From the NCBI RefSeq assembly GCF_020193655.1, contig NZ_JADYVE010000002.1, positions 616,837 through 680,836 on the forward strand: a DNA stretch of 64,000 bases, read 5' to 3'. This stretch comes from Ensifer sp. IC3342. GTDB taxonomy: Bacteria > Pseudomonadota > Alphaproteobacteria > Rhizobiales > Rhizobiaceae. A model generated the notes under the pieces. The model searched no databases and was not told the DNA's origin. It saw only the letters and a list, made by a program, of their open reading frames with translations. The position numbers and the translations under genes were made by a program. Positions 43,993 through 53,439 of the stretch are shown piece by piece (the stretch's first letter is position 1; every line of letters starts with the position of its first letter).

Positions 43993-46002
43993 GTGGAATA
44001 CCGCAGGGATATTGACGGCGTGCGAGCCATCGCCGTGATGTCGGTCGTGTTCTGCCATGCTGGAGTTCCTGGTTTTTCCGGCGGTTTGGTTGGCGTAGAC
44101 ATATTCTTTGTTGTTTCGGGTTTTCTTATTGCCGGAATTCTTCATCGTGAGCTTGCAGCAGGGCGCTTCTCGCTGATCTCATTCTATGAGCGGCGAGCGC
44201 GACGAATATTGCCGGCGCTTTTCTTCGCGATTGCTGCCTGCCTTGTGGCGGGAGCGCTGCTGCTGCTGCCGGACATGCTTGTCGGGTTGGCGCGTTCTGC
44301 GCTCGCGGCGATCTTCTTCTCGTCCAATATCTGGTTCTGGTACGCAAATGCGGATTATTTTGCCCCCGATGCGGATCTGGAACCGCTGCTTCACACTTGG
44401 TCCCTAGGCGTCGAGGAGCAATTCTACATCGTCTTTCCCTTGGTCTTGTGGTGGCTCTTCCGGTTGCCGCGACGAGCCATGATCATGTCATTCGCGGGCT
44501 TGTGTCTCGCATCGTTCTTGCTTTCCGTCTGGGCAAGCGGCGCGTACCCGCGGGCGAACTTCTATCTGGCGCCAACGCGGGCCTGGGAACTTGGGCTCGG
44601 CGTGCTCCTTGCCGTCGGCGCATTTCCGGTCTGTCGCAGCGCAAGGCTTGCCCAGGCGGCGTCGCTGTTCGGGTTGGGGGCGATCCTGGCGGCGGTGGCG
44701 TTCTTCGATAGTACGACGCTGTTGCCGGGGCTCAACGCGGTGCTGCCCAGTTTCGGCGCCTTGGCGCTGCTGTGGTCGGGCGAGCAGAGGATAACGGCGG
44801 GCGGCCGGATGCTGTCCGGTGCGATACCGGTGGCGATCGGGCTGATCTCCTATTCGCTTTATCTTTGGCACTGGCCGATCATCGTCTATTTCAAACTGGT
44901 GGGCGGCACGCTGGAAATTACTCCGCAGCAGATGCTGGTTGCGATCACCCTGTCGCTCGCATGTGCTTATGCGAGTTGGCGCTTCATCGAAACGCCGTTC
45001 CGCCGCCGGGCGCCGGACGGATTTACGCGCCGCTTCATTCTTGCCTCTTCCTCGGCTGCCATTGCAGCCGTCGCGGTGGCGGCGGCCACGGTGAATGTGT
45101 GGGAAGGATTTCCTGAGCGCCTCTCGCGCGATGCGCGGCTGGCCTATTCCGGCACCTTCGACATTGACGGGCAACGCGATCGCTGTGGCGGCAAGACTCC
45201 GCAGGAGGGTCTGTGCCGCATCGGGGCGGAGGCCGTGGCCGGCGCTGCAGGCAGCAAGAACAGCATCCTGCTCTGGGGGGATTCCCATGCCGGAGCAATC
45301 ATGTCGGGCCTTGACGTTTTGCTCGAGAGAAGCAACAAGCAGGGCGCGGTTGCGTTCAAGGGCGGGTGCCCGCCACTTCTCGGCGTGGAACGGCTGGACA
45401 AAGGGCCGGACCACGATTGCTCCGACTTCAACGCTGCGGTTATGTCGATGCTCCGGAAGCGCCACGACGCGCCTGTGGTCGTCCTCAGTGCGCGCTGGTC
45501 ACGTGTGGTCAATAGCGATCCCGCCGGTGAGAGAAGCGGCCCCGAGCCGCAGCTCGTCCGCAAGGGTGGCGGCGAAAACGACCCTGAGCAGGAGTATGCT
45601 CTCTTCGAGAGCGCATTGCTGAAGACCGTGCGAGCGATCCGCAGCACTGGCCGAAGGGTCATCATTGTCGATGATATCCCGGATATCGGCTGGTCCGTGC
45701 CTCGCGTTCTCGGCCTCAATCACTTTATCGATGCCGCCTTGCCGCCAGTCCCGACGAGGGCCGAGGTCGAGGCGCGCACCGCGGCTGTCAACCGGGTGCT
45801 TGAAATCGCGGACAGGGATGCGGGCGTGCAGCGTGTCAGCGCCGTTCCGCTGCTGTGCAGGCCCGTTTGCATGGTCGCCAAGGACGGTATTCCGCTCTAT
45901 TCGGACGAACACCACCTCAGCGTTTTCGGCTCGACAACTTTGGTGCCGATGATGATGAAGGATGCCATGGCCCCACCGTTCGCGCCCCCCCTGGCGCGGT
46001 GA
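43993..46002 (+). CDS. OafA/YrhL-type acyltransferase with SGNH domain
   Basis: 669 residues from GTG 43993 (TTG 43978 possible). N-terminal acyltransferase-3 domain with about ten membrane helices: YRRDIDGVRAIAVMSVVFCH (catalytic-type His), FYERRARRILPAL and HTWSLGVEEQFY. From about residue 415 an SGNH hydrolase-like domain (LLWGDSHAGAIMSGLD with the Ser, and YSDEHHLSVFG with Asp and His). Such fusions O-acetylate surface polysaccharides. Target glycan unknown; it stands alone. Confidence 0.9.
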   Translation: MEYRRDIDGVRAIAVMSVVFCHAGVPGFSGGLVGVDIFFVVSGFLIAGILHRELAAGRFSLISFYERRARRILPALFFAIAACLVAGALLLLPDMLVGLARSALAAIFFSSNIWFWYANADYFAPDADLEPLLHTWSLGVEEQFYIVFPLVLWWLFRLPRRAMIMSFAGLCLASFLLSVWASGAYPRANFYLAPTRAWELGLGVLLAVGAFPVCRSARLAQAASLFGLGAILAAVAFFDSTTLLPGLNAVLPSFGALALLWSGEQRITAGGRMLSGAIPVAIGLISYSLYLWHWPIIVYFKLVGGTLEITPQQMLVAITLSLACAYASWRFIETPFRRRAPDGFTRRFILASSSAAIAAVAVAAATVNVWEGFPERLSRDARLAYSGTFDIDGQRDRCGGKTPQEGLCRIGAEAVAGAAGSKNSILLWGDSHAGAIMSGLDVLLERSNKQGAVAFKGGCPPLLGVERLDKGPDHDCSDFNAAVMSMLRKRHDAPVVVLSARWSRVVNSDPAGERSGPEPQLVRKGGGENDPEQEYALFESALLKTVRAIRSTGRRVIIVDDIPDIGWSVPRVLGLNHFIDAALPPVPTRAEVEARTAAVNRVLEIADRDAGVQRVSAVPLLCRPVCMVAKDGIPLYSDEHHLSVFGSTTLVPMMMKDAMAPPFAPPLAR

Positions 46003-46155
46003 AACGGTCTCGCTCATCGGACGCAATTACGGACGGCGCCGGCGGAATGCCGGCGACGCGCAATCCCGCCTACGATCGGCGCACGCCCGCGGCGCTTGCC
46101 CTAGGTACCGCATCCATGCAATATCCATACATTGTGGGAAAATGGGACATTGTCG

Positions 46156-47553
46156 ATGGACAAGGATCAAGCGCGTCTTTCCTGGGTGCCGGCGCTAAGC
46201 AAGGAAGCCGGCCCGCTTTATCTGGCGATCGCGGATGCGTTGGCGGCGGATATCGCGGCGGGCGGGCTCAAGGAGGGAGCACGCTTGCCGCCGCAGCGGG
46301 CGCTTGCGGGCGTTCTCGGCATCGATTTCACCACTGTCAGCCGCGCCTATAACGAGGCGCGGGCGCGCGGGCTGATCGAGGGCCGCGTCGGGCAGGGCAC
46401 CTATGTCAAGGCGCGGCGCAAGAATGGCGGCCGATCGTCCGGTGGCGGGCTCGTCGACCTGAGTATGAACCTGCCGCCGCTCTTCGAGGATCCAGACCTT
46501 ATCGCCCGAATGTGGGGCGGCATCGATGCCCTTGAGGACGAGCGGGGATTGGAGCTCCTGATGCGCTATCAGGCAGTCGGTGGCGCCCTGCCGGATAAAG
46601 CGGCAGGGGCGATCTGGCTGCGGCCGAGGCTCGGCGAGGTGGCGGCGGAGCGCCTGCTCATCTGCCCCGGTGCGCAAGGGGCGCTGCTTGCCACGGTGAG
46701 CATGCTTGCGGCGCGCGGCGACGTTATCTGCGCCGAGGCGCTGACCTATCCGGGACTGCGATCGCTCGCGGCCCATCTCGGCATTGGCTTTGCTGCCGTT
46801 GCGGTGGACGAACAGGGGCTTTTGCCCGAGGCGTTCGAGGCCGCCTGCGTCAAGCACCGGCCGAAGGTGCTCTATTGCAACCCGACGCTCCACAATCCGA
46901 CGACGGCGACGCTGTCGCTCAAGCGCAGGGAGGCGGTGATCGCAATCGCCCGCAGGCATGGCGTCGCGATCATCGAGGACGATGCCTACGGCGCGCTGCC
47001 GACTGACCCCGTACCACCGCTTGCTGCGCTTGCTCCCGACTTTGTCTATTACGTGGCCGGGCTCGCCAAGTGCCTTTCGCCGGCGCTCCGCATCGCCTAC
47101 CTCGTCGTCCCGGATGCCATCAGCTCCGTTCGCCTTGAGGGCGCGATCCGTGCGACCGCCGGCATGGCCTCGCCGCTTTCGGCGGCGATCGCCACTCGGT
47201 GGATCGATGATGGAACGGCGAATGCGGTGCTTGCCGCCATTCGCGCCGAGGCGGGACGACGCCAGCGGATCGCGGCGGAGATCCTGCCGGCCGACCGCGT
47301 CCTGACCAATCCTGAGGCTTTTCACCTTTGGCTAACGCTGCCCCCCGGCTGGACCCGCGGTGAGTTCACTGCCCGTCTGCGTACGGCCGGGATCAGCATC
47401 GTCACAAGCGACGCGTTTGCGCTTGGAAACCCGCCGGAGGCGGTGCGGCTGGGGCTCGGTGCGGCGGAAACGCGCGCGGAGCTTGAGCGCAGCCTCGCCG
47501 TCATCGGCGATCTTCTCGTACAATCGCCCGCTGCGGTAAACTTCGTTGTCTAG
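46156..47553 (+). CDS. MocR-type PLP-dependent regulator (GntR-aminotransferase fusion)
   Basis: 465 residues from ATG 46156. N-terminal GntR winged helix (GPLYLAIADALAADIAAGGL and LGIDFTTVSRAYNEARARGLI), then an aminotransferase class I fold: CNPTLHNPTTATL, IIEDDAYGALP, and the PLP lysine in VAGLAKCLSPALRIAYL. MocR regulators sense amines through PLP and usually control a divergent gene; the upstream neighbour here runs in the same direction. Confidence 0.9.
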   Translation: MDKDQARLSWVPALSKEAGPLYLAIADALAADIAAGGLKEGARLPPQRALAGVLGIDFTTVSRAYNEARARGLIEGRVGQGTYVKARRKNGGRSSGGGLVDLSMNLPPLFEDPDLIARMWGGIDALEDERGLELLMRYQAVGGALPDKAAGAIWLRPRLGEVAAERLLICPGAQGALLATVSMLAARGDVICAEALTYPGLRSLAAHLGIGFAAVAVDEQGLLPEAFEAACVKHRPKVLYCNPTLHNPTTATLSLKRREAVIAIARRHGVAIIEDDAYGALPTDPVPPLAALAPDFVYYVAGLAKCLSPALRIAYLVVPDAISSVRLEGAIRATAGMASPLSAAIATRWIDDGTANAVLAAIRAEAGRRQRIAAEILPADRVLTNPEAFHLWLTLPPGWTRGEFTARLRTAGISIVTSDAFALGNPPEAVRLGLGAAETRAELERSLAVIGDLLVQSPAAVNFVV

Positions 47554-47652
47554 AGCATCCTGCTTTCAAGTGAAACCACTGAAAGCAGAAAGATGCTCTA
47601 GATTCAAAGTGCTACAGCGACCTTTGCGCGTCCAATTGGACGCGCGGCCGTG
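47551..47652. repeat. Palindrome tagagcatcctgctttcaag plus RIME core
   Basis: ctagagcatcctgctttca with tgaaagcagaaagatgctctag forms a long hairpin (47551-47602) directly after the MocR stop and may also act as terminator. It is followed by attcaaagtgctacagcgacc ... ggacgcgcggccgtgta, a RIME core. Confidence 0.8.
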
Positions 47653-47859
47653 TACGTGGTGGCGCCGACATCCGGCGCAATTGTCGCAGGCAAATATGCA
47701 TACAATAATTTGACAGTGTATGCTTTGTATGGCTGACTATTCCCGGAGCCGGCGAGGGGCGGGACTGTCCGCAGCAATCCGGCATGTCGGCGCCGGATGA
47801 GCGCTTGCTGCGATCACGCGCTTGCACTTGCCGCCGACGAACCCTGGAAAGGAAAGACA

Positions 47860-48285
47860 ATGTCTTCACACGAAGATTGGCCGGCCCTTCCGCCGTTGCA
47901 GACAGGTCTGCGCGGCCGCTGCCCGCGTTGCGGCCAAGGGCATCTGTTCGAAGGCTTTCTGAAGCTCCGCCCGGAATGCGAGGTCTGCGGCCTTGATTAT
48001 TCTTTCGCCGATCCGGCCGACGGCCCGGCCTTTTTCGTCATCTGCTTCGCCTGCGTGCCGAGCGTCTTCCTCGGTGTCTGGCTGGAGGTGCAGTATGCCG
48101 CGCCGCTTTGGGTGCATCTGCTAACGACCGGTCCCTTCATGCTTCTCACCTGCATCCCGCCGCTGAGACCGCTGAAGGGTTGGCTGGTCGCAAGCCAGTT
48201 CTTCTACAAGGCGGAAGAAGGCAAGGTCGTGCGCAAGGCCTTGCCGCAGGCGCCAGAAGGGCCAAAGGCAAGCGCGACCTCCTGA
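47860..48285 (+). CDS. DUF983 zinc-ribbon membrane protein
   Basis: 141 residues from ATG 47860 (GAAAGGAAAG upstream). Two Cys pairs, CPRCG and CEVCG, form a zinc ribbon ahead of two membrane helices (about 55-75 and 85-103). DUF983 proteins are often near cytochrome oxidase genes; here none is adjacent. Function unknown. Confidence 0.85.
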   Translation: MSSHEDWPALPPLQTGLRGRCPRCGQGHLFEGFLKLRPECEVCGLDYSFADPADGPAFFVICFACVPSVFLGVWLEVQYAAPLWVHLLTTGPFMLLTCIPPLRPLKGWLVASQFFYKAEEGKVVRKALPQAPEGPKASATS

Positions 48286-48304
48286 TTGCGATGCGGCCGA
48301 CGCG

Positions 48305-48943
48305 TCACCAGCGGGCGGCGACGCGTCCGCCAAGCGCACCGAAAAGCGTCAGGATCGTGATCGCGATCGTGTACCAGGTGGCGACGAACAGGGGTGAATC
48401 GTCGGTGCAATGGGCGGCGTAGAACGTCGCGGCGATACCGCCGGCCGCAAGTCCGGCTATCGCACCGGCCAGTGCCGGATGCGACGGGGCACCGTGGCGC
48501 AGCGCGAGCAGAAGCAGCGCGAGCGGGCCAATCCCGATCAGCGGGATGAAGGTCAGGCAAACCAGGCTGTTCGTCCCGATGAGCCTGGTCGACCACGCTT
48601 CGGCGGGTACGACCACAAGCTCGATCGCAACCGCCGCCAGGATGAGCGCCGGGGTGATGGCAAGATAGGGGAGTACGCCGCGCGGGTCGGTCTCCGGACG
48701 CGACAGCATCCGTAAAAGCACGAAGGCGCTTGCGGCAAGGGCAATCGTCACCACGAACTTGAAGAGGAAACGGAACGTCTGGGCGGCGGTCGCGATGTCC
48801 GGCCGGGGGCCGAGCAGGGCGAAAAAAACTGTCGTGGCGATGGCGATCGCCATAAGGGCAGCTCCCCACCAGACGGTGTTCATTGGCGCGCCGGTCCGCC
48901 GGCTGTCTGCGGCCAGAGCCTTGATGAGTTCGTGCGTCTCCAT
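48305..48943 (-). CDS. NrsF-like transmembrane anti-sigma factor (DUF1109)
   Basis: 212 residues from ATG 48943 (METHELIKALAADSRR). Six hydrophobic helices typical of DUF1109, the NrsF family that holds SigF-type ECF sigma factors at the membrane. Two short Cys-bearing features are visible (CLTF, AAHC), which may sense metals or redox. It follows the sigma gene by one base, so they are co-expressed. Confidence 0.88.
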   Translation of the reverse strand: METHELIKALAADSRRTGAPMNTVWWGAALMAIAIATTVFFALLGPRPDIATAAQTFRFLFKFVVTIALAASAFVLLRMLSRPETDPRGVLPYLAITPALILAAVAIELVVVPAEAWSTRLIGTNSLVCLTFIPLIGIGPLALLLLALRHGAPSHPALAGAIAGLAAGGIAATFYAAHCTDDSPLFVATWYTIAITILTLFGALGGRVAARW

Positions 48944-48944
48944 G

Positions 48945-49478
48945 TCAGTCTCGTCCAAATCGCCGCGCGATGGCAGTAAGGCCGCGATGAAGCGCGACGC
49001 GAACTGCGGTTTCGTTCATGTCGAGGCTCCGGGCCGTCTCCGCGATCGTGCGCCCTTCCACCGATATCGCCGTAACCACCGAGCGCTGGCCCGGCGTCAG
49101 TGTTTCGAGTGCGCGGCCGATTTCCCAATCCCTGACCGTTTCCGTTTCCTCGGCCGCCAACCGGTCTTCCACCTCGCCGATCTCGATCCGGGAATGGCGG
49201 CCTTGCCGTCGCAAAGCATCGACCAGCTTGTGCTTCGCGATCGCGTAGAGCCATGGCGTCACCGGACCATCGCTCCGCCAGGTGTGGCGCTTCACATGGA
49301 TGGCGAGCAGCGTTTCCTGAACGATGTCTTCCGGGTCCGGACCACCGAACGCCCTCCGCCGCGCCCAGGCGCGAACGAGGCGAGCGGTCTCTTGCAGGAA
49401 GTCGCCATAGGCCCGCTCGTCACCGTCGAGCGCCGCACGTAAAAGTCTGGCGAGGCTCCTTTCATCCACGCCGTCCAC
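48945..49478 (-). CDS. SigF-type ECF sigma factor
   Basis: 177 residues from GTG 49478 (GGGAGGAAG just upstream). Region 2 AWARRRAFGGPDPEDIVQET and TPWLYAIAKHKLVDALRRQG; region 4 LETLTPGQRSVVTAISVEGRTIAETAR...NETAVRVALHRGL. Paired with a DUF1109 anti-sigma and divergent from a bufferin operon, as with SigF-NrsF of Caulobacter, which responds to metal stress. Its own promoter has the same motif as the bufferin operon. Confidence 0.92.
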   Translation of the reverse strand: MDGVDERSLARLLRAALDGDERAYGDFLQETARLVRAWARRRAFGGPDPEDIVQETLLAIHVKRHTWRSDGPVTPWLYAIAKHKLVDALRRQGRHSRIEIGEVEDRLAAEETETVRDWEIGRALETLTPGQRSVVTAISVEGRTIAETARSLDMNETAVRVALHRGLTAIARRFGRD

Positions 49479-49494
49479 CTGTGCTTCCTCCCAA

Positions 49495-49520
49495 TTCGCT
49501 CGTCCTTGACGCTTGTTACA
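49495..49520 (-). promoter_or_regulatory. Candidate SigF promoter of the sigma factor gene
   Basis: On the minus strand TGTAAC (49520-49515), 16-base spacer, CGAA (49498-49495), leaving about ten bases to the region of the GTG start, so a very short leader. The arrangement is identical to that in front of the DUF2282 gene, which suggests autoregulation. Confidence 0.65.
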
Positions 49521-49651
49521 TCTCCGCCAGCAATCCTTTGGCTAAAATGGGACGACGAAGAGTGTAAAGCGGTATTCCGCTCATATCCTCGGCCTCCCTT
49601 CATCGTGATCTGGCAGGGGACGTCGGCTCACGAAAGCGTGTAGACGCCAAA

Positions 49652-49677
49652 TGTAACATATCTCCCGTTGGTACGAA
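49652..49677 (+). promoter_or_regulatory. Candidate SigF promoter of the bufferin operon
   Basis: TGTAAC at 49652-49657, a 16-base spacer and CGAA at 49674-49677, 56 bases before the DUF2282 ATG. AAC-type -35 and CGxA-type -10 elements are usual for ECF sigma factors. Confidence 0.65.
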
Positions 49678-49732
49678 CAAGCCTCTGTGTGCCTGGAGCG
49701 GCACACCAGGAAACCAACACGGAGACGAAGTC

Positions 49733-50056
49733 ATGTCTACGAAATCCACGATAAGTGCGGCCATGCTGGCGAGTGCCGTGGCAGCTGCGGTGTCGTCGTT
49801 CGCGATCGCGGCACCGCTTTCGGAGGCCGAGGTCAAGGCCGCAATGGATGCTGGCAAGGAGAAGTGCTTCGGTGTCGCGCTGAAGGGCCAGAACGATTGC
49901 GCCGCCGGTCCAGGCACCACCTGCCAGGCAACCTCGACGGTTGACTATCAGGGTAATGCCTGGAAGTTCGTCGATGGCGGCACCTGCACGACGATGGAAC
50001 TGCCGGACGGCCGCAAGGGCTCGCCGGAGCCGCTGTCGCGCGATCTTCCCTCATAA
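49733..50056 (+). CDS. bufA: Bufferin-type RiPP precursor (DUF2282)
   Basis: 107 residues. Signal peptide about 1-27 ending FAIAAPL. The mature part has four Cys spaced as [22 protein letters not shown] and [10 protein letters not shown], as in DUF2282/BufA proteins. In bufferins an MNIO enzyme converts core cysteines to thiooxazole-type heterocycles that chelate copper; the peptide is then exported to the periplasm. The modification is inferred from family knowledge and from the bufB and bufC genes that follow. Confidence 0.88.
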   Translation: MSTKSTISAAMLASAVAAAVSSFAIAAPLSEAEVKAAMDAGKEKCFGVALKGQNDCAAGPGTTCQATSTVDYQGNAWKFVDGGTCTTMELPDGRKGSPEPLSRDLPS

Positions 50057-50094
50057 GCCAACCGAAACACAAGCGCCGGAAAGTGGAGGCGACG

Positions 50095-51024
50095 ATGGCC
50101 AAACTGGCAATTCACGCGGATCGTGGCGCGTCGGAAGGCTCCCGTTTTCCGGCGCATCCAATCGACGGACTGGCAGGCACCAGTTTCAAGCACCAACACA
50201 TCACATCCATTCTCGAAGACCAGGCGGCCAAGCGCGGCTTCTTTGAGGTTCACGCGGAAAACTATATGGGCGAGGGCGGGCCGCCGCATGCGGCGCTCGC
50301 GCGAATACGCCAGGACTATCCGGTTTCGCTTCACGGCGTCCGCATGTCGATCGGCGGGCCGCAGCCGCTGGACAAGACCCATCTCGGCCGCTTTGCCGGA
50401 CTGATCGAGCGATACGAACCGGCGCTGGTCTCAGAGCATCTGGCCTGGTCGACGCACGACACGACCTATTACAACGATCTTCTGCCGCTGCCCTATACCG
50501 AAGCCACCCTGCGGCGCGTCGCCGACCATATTGACGAGGTTCAGGAGACGATTAAGCGGCCGATACTGCTCGAAAACCCGTCAACCTATCTGCTCTTCAA
50601 GGAATCGACGATGAGCGAGACGGCATTCATCCGCGAGCTGGTCAGGCGCACCGGCTGCGGTCTGCTGCTCGACGTCAACAATGTCTTCGTTTCGGCAACC
50701 AATCATGGCTTTTCCGCCCTCGACTATCTTGCGGATTATCCGCTCGAACATGTCGGCGAGATCCATCTGGCCGGCCATACCGAGCAAGAGGACGACGAGG
50801 GCGATCTCCTCCTCATCGACAGCCACGACGGGCCGGTCGCCGACGCGGTCTGGACGCTCTTCGACATCGTCATCGGCCGATGCGGTCCGCTTCCGACGCT
50901 TATCGAATGGGACAGCGCCATTCCCGACTGGCCGGTGCTGAAGGCCGAAGCGATTGCGGCGCAAGCGATCCTCGATCGGCACTCCGGCGCACTCCTGCGG
51001 GGGAGGAGCTATGCGCATCGCTGA
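50095..51024 (+). CDS. bufB: MNIO-family oxidase (DUF692), bufferin maturation
   Basis: 309 residues, TIM-barrel multinuclear non-heme iron oxidase, same family as MbnB. Metal ligands are visible in [75 protein letters not shown] and LIEWDS. Start ATG 50095 with GTGGAGG 5 bases upstream (GTG 50083 is less likely). Overlaps bufC by 14 bases. Confidence 0.93.
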   Translation: MAKLAIHADRGASEGSRFPAHPIDGLAGTSFKHQHITSILEDQAAKRGFFEVHAENYMGEGGPPHAALARIRQDYPVSLHGVRMSIGGPQPLDKTHLGRFAGLIERYEPALVSEHLAWSTHDTTYYNDLLPLPYTEATLRRVADHIDEVQETIKRPILLENPSTYLLFKESTMSETAFIRELVRRTGCGLLLDVNNVFVSATNHGFSALDYLADYPLEHVGEIHLAGHTEQEDDEGDLLLIDSHDGPVADAVWTLFDIVIGRCGPLPTLIEWDSAIPDWPVLKAEAIAAQAILDRHSGALLRGRSYAHR

Positions 51025-51799
51025 GAGCATTTCCGACGCCGCCGACGGGCTGGATTACCCGACCGGCTTCGTGCCGGCGCTGCTCGATCCCGGCCGCGCC
51101 ACGCCCGCCCTCGTCGCGGGGCCCAGGGGCAAGGCCGCCAACAAGCGCTTCAACGTCTATCGCAACAACGTGACGGTCAGCCTGATCGACGCGCTCGCCG
51201 CGGCATTTCCCGCGACGATGCGCATCACCGGCGAGACCTTCTTTCGCGCTATGGCGCGGTTTCACGTGCGGGAGACGCCGCCGACATCACCGCTCCTCTT
51301 CGAATACGGCCGGGACTTTCCGAATTTCATCGAGCGGTACGAATATGCGCAATCGATGCCTTGGCTGGCCGATGTCGCACGCGTCGAGCGCGCCTGGCTC
51401 GACGCCTATCACGCGGCGGATGCGCCCGTCCTGCCGCCAAATGCCCTGACGTTGTTTCCGGTGGAAGCGCTTGGCGACGCTGTCTTGGAGGCACACCCGT
51501 CAACGCGCTTGGTCTGCTCGGCCTATCCGGCCGTGACGATCTTCTCCGCAAACCGTGAGAGCGGCCCGGTCGGCCGCATAGAGGCAAGGCAACCGGAGAG
51601 CGCGCTGGTAACAAGACCGGCACTCGACGTGGAGGTTCGCCGTCTTTCGCCGGGCGCCGATGCCTTCCTCGGCAGCCTGCTGTCAGCCGAGTCACTTGGA
51701 AGCGCTGCTGCGACGGCACGTGCGCGCTGTCCGGAATTTGATCTCGCAACTGCCATTGTCGTGATGCTTGAGGCCGGTGCCTTTACCGCGATCCGCTAG
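51011..51799 (+). CDS. bufC: DUF2063 partner of the MNIO enzyme
   Basis: 262 residues from ATG 51011. N-terminal DUF2063 domain: [47 protein letters not shown] and [20 protein letters not shown] enzymes act with such partners that bind the precursor leader (as MbnC with MbnB). Overlap with bufB indicates coupled translation. Confidence 0.9.
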   Translation: MRIAESISDAADGLDYPTGFVPALLDPGRATPALVAGPRGKAANKRFNVYRNNVTVSLIDALAAAFPATMRITGETFFRAMARFHVRETPPTSPLLFEYGRDFPNFIERYEYAQSMPWLADVARVERAWLDAYHAADAPVLPPNALTLFPVEALGDAVLEAHPSTRLVCSAYPAVTIFSANRESGPVGRIEARQPESALVTRPALDVEVRRLSPGADAFLGSLLSAESLGSAAATARARCPEFDLATAIVVMLEAGAFTAIR

Positions 51800-51911
51800 A
51801 GCGGGATGAGGAAAAGTGTGTGCGGTTTTCCGCTCGAATCCCGCTCTAACTCATTGGAATCGATCACGTTTATGATGTTGGGTCGATTCGACCCAAAATC
51901 ATCGTGATCTA
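51798..51911. repeat. Palindromic repeats inside the bufferin operon
   Basis: tagagcgggatgaggaaaag with cgaatcccgctcta, then tgattttgggtcgaatcgac-type inverted repeat (cacgtttatgatgttgggtcg / cgacccaaaatcatcgtg). Lies between bufC and the DoxX gene and could attenuate the distal gene. Confidence 0.8.
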
Positions 51912-51925
51912 GGGAGGATGAGGAA

Positions 51926-52432
51926 GTGACTCTTGTGCCGAAATTCTTCGACAAACACGAAAACCGGGGCGGGGCAGGCTGGCTCGGCCGGATCGACGGC
52001 ATGATCGCCGCCATCGCGCCGGCGTCTCTCGCCCAGCTTGCCTTGCGCCTGGGGCTTGCCGTGCCCTTCTGGCGCTCGGGCATGAGCAAATGGGACGGCT
52101 TCCTGCAGCTCAACGATGTGGCCGTTCTACTCTTCACATCGGAATTCCAGTTGCATCTGCCCGGAGGGCCATATCCCTTCCCGGCGCCGGCGCTTACGGC
52201 CTTCGTGGTCGCCTGCGCGGAGGTGCTGCTGCCGACGCTCGTGGTCCTGGGACTGGCGACGCGCCTCGTCGCGCTCGGACTTCTCGCAATGACAATCGTC
52301 GTACAGCTCACCGTTCCGGACGGATGGCCGATTCATCTGACCTGGGCAGCGATGGCGCTCGGCGTCATTACGTGGGGTGCGGGCAGGTTGTCGGTGGATT
52401 GGTGGCTCGGGTCGGGGAGAGGCAAAGTGTAG
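51926..52432 (+). CDS. DoxX-family membrane protein of the bufferin operon
   Basis: 168 residues from GTG 51926 (GGGAGGATGAGG upstream). Four hydrophobic helices; LALRLGLAVPFWRSGMSKWDGF and CAEVLLPTLVVLGLATRLVALGLL are typical DoxX segments. DoxX genes commonly end bufferin operons; the role may be redox support or export. Confidence 0.85.
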   Translation: MTLVPKFFDKHENRGGAGWLGRIDGMIAAIAPASLAQLALRLGLAVPFWRSGMSKWDGFLQLNDVAVLLFTSEFQLHLPGGPYPFPAPALTAFVVACAEVLLPTLVVLGLATRLVALGLLAMTIVVQLTVPDGWPIHLTWAAMALGVITWGAGRLSVDWWLGSGRGKV

Positions 52433-52439
52433 GCGGTCT

Positions 52440-52617
52440 GCCCCTCATCCCGCTGCCGCGACCTTCTCCCCGCAAGCGGGGAGAAGGTACTCGAGGCGGC
52501 CGCTCAACCCCTTTCGCCCCCGCTTGCGCGGAAGAGGAGCGAGAGGGGGCGGCATACGTCCTTCTCCCCGTCAAAACGGGGAGAAGGTGCCGGCAGGCGG
52601 ATGAGGGGCAACCCAAC
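52440..52617. repeat. REP-like elements, at least two copies
   Basis: cccctcatcccgctgccgcgacc, then cttctccccgcaagcggggagaag, a partly matching middle, and cttctccccgtcaaaacggggagaag with ggcaggcggatgagggg. Inverse orientation to the copy at 18395. Fills the gap between the DoxX gene and the convergent isomerase gene. Confidence 0.85.
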
Positions 52618-52643
52618 ATGCACCATGCATCGCAACAGTATTC

Positions 52644-53255
52644 TCACCCCGGATTTCCCAGATCCAGATTGTGCTGCCATTCGACCGCGTCTTCCAGGCG
52701 ATCATGGCCCCAAAACAGTTCGCCGTCGGCGACGAAGGAGGGCGAGCCGAAGATGCCGATCTCTTTCGCCTCGCGGGTCGCGGCGTCCAATGCCTCGGCC
52801 ACGGCGCCGGAGTTTGCCTGCTTTAGAACGCGGGCGGGGTCCTGTCCCGATTCTCTGATGCTAGCCGTAAGGTTCGGCTCACTGCCGGCAGGCTCGCGGT
52901 CGACGAACCAGCGGCGGTAGGTCGCGGTCGCATAAGCCGGGCACCAGCCTTCATCGGCGGCGAGAACCGCAACGCGGTTTGCCTGTTCCAGCTCGGGCAG
53001 TGGGTAGGGAATAGGCAGCCTCAGGGGCAGCCCAAACTTCGCGGCGCGCCGCTCGATATCGCGCCACATATAGGCGGCCTTGAGCGGCCTGTCGGCGAAG
53101 GGAACATCGTTTGCGTCAAGCTGGATCGCGCGGGCGTCGAAGGGCCTCCAGCGGACTTCGACGTCCGCCCTCTCGGCGACTTCAGCCAGCCGCATGACGG
53201 CCAGAAAGGTGTAAGGGCTTCCTATCGAGAACCAGAAGTCGATCGGTGCCGTCAT
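52644..53255 (-). CDS. 2-hydroxychromene-2-carboxylate isomerase-like (DsbA/GST-kappa fold)
   Basis: 203 residues from ATG 53255. DsbA-like fold with the family motifs IDFWFSIGSPYTFLAVMRL (Ser instead of CxxC), VEVRWRPFDARAI, ANRVAVLAADEGW and GIFGSPSFVADGELFWGHDRL. Relatives isomerise glutathione-dependent aromatic breakdown products; the substrate here is unknown. An extension to 53399 is repeat-derived. Confidence 0.9.
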   Translation of the reverse strand: MTAPIDFWFSIGSPYTFLAVMRLAEVAERADVEVRWRPFDARAIQLDANDVPFADRPLKAAYMWRDIERRAAKFGLPLRLPIPYPLPELEQANRVAVLAADEGWCPAYATATYRRWFVDREPAGSEPNLTASIRESGQDPARVLKQANSGAVAEALDAATREAKEIGIFGSPSFVADGELFWGHDRLEDAVEWQHNLDLGNPG

Positions 53256-53271
53256 TGCTCTTCCTCCCCTG

Positions 53272-53334
53272 CTGCAGCAGTTCAAAGCGCTACAGCGATC
53301 TTTGCGTGTCCGATTGGACGCGCGGCGCTGTAGC
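53272..53334. repeat. RIME-like core repeat
   Basis: gcagcagttcaaagcgctacagcgatc ... ggacgcgcggcgctgtag, just upstream of the isomerase start, so it may influence its transcription. Confidence 0.85.
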
Positions 53335-53399
53335 CGCATCTTGGACGCAAGGGAGGTAGATAGAGGCCGGACACTGCGCGCCAATGCGGCCTTCGACAA

Positions 53400-53429
53400 A
53401 AAGCCCCGGACGGGTGAGACCGGGGCTTT
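53400..53429 (-). terminator. Intrinsic terminator of the quinone reductase gene
   Basis: AAAGCCCCGG (53400-53409) and CCGGGGCTTT (53420-53429) form a perfect 10-base stem; on the minus strand it is followed by a T run. It lies 10 bases after the stop of the minus-strand gene. Confidence 0.85.
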
Positions 53430-53439
53430 GATGCGCGAC

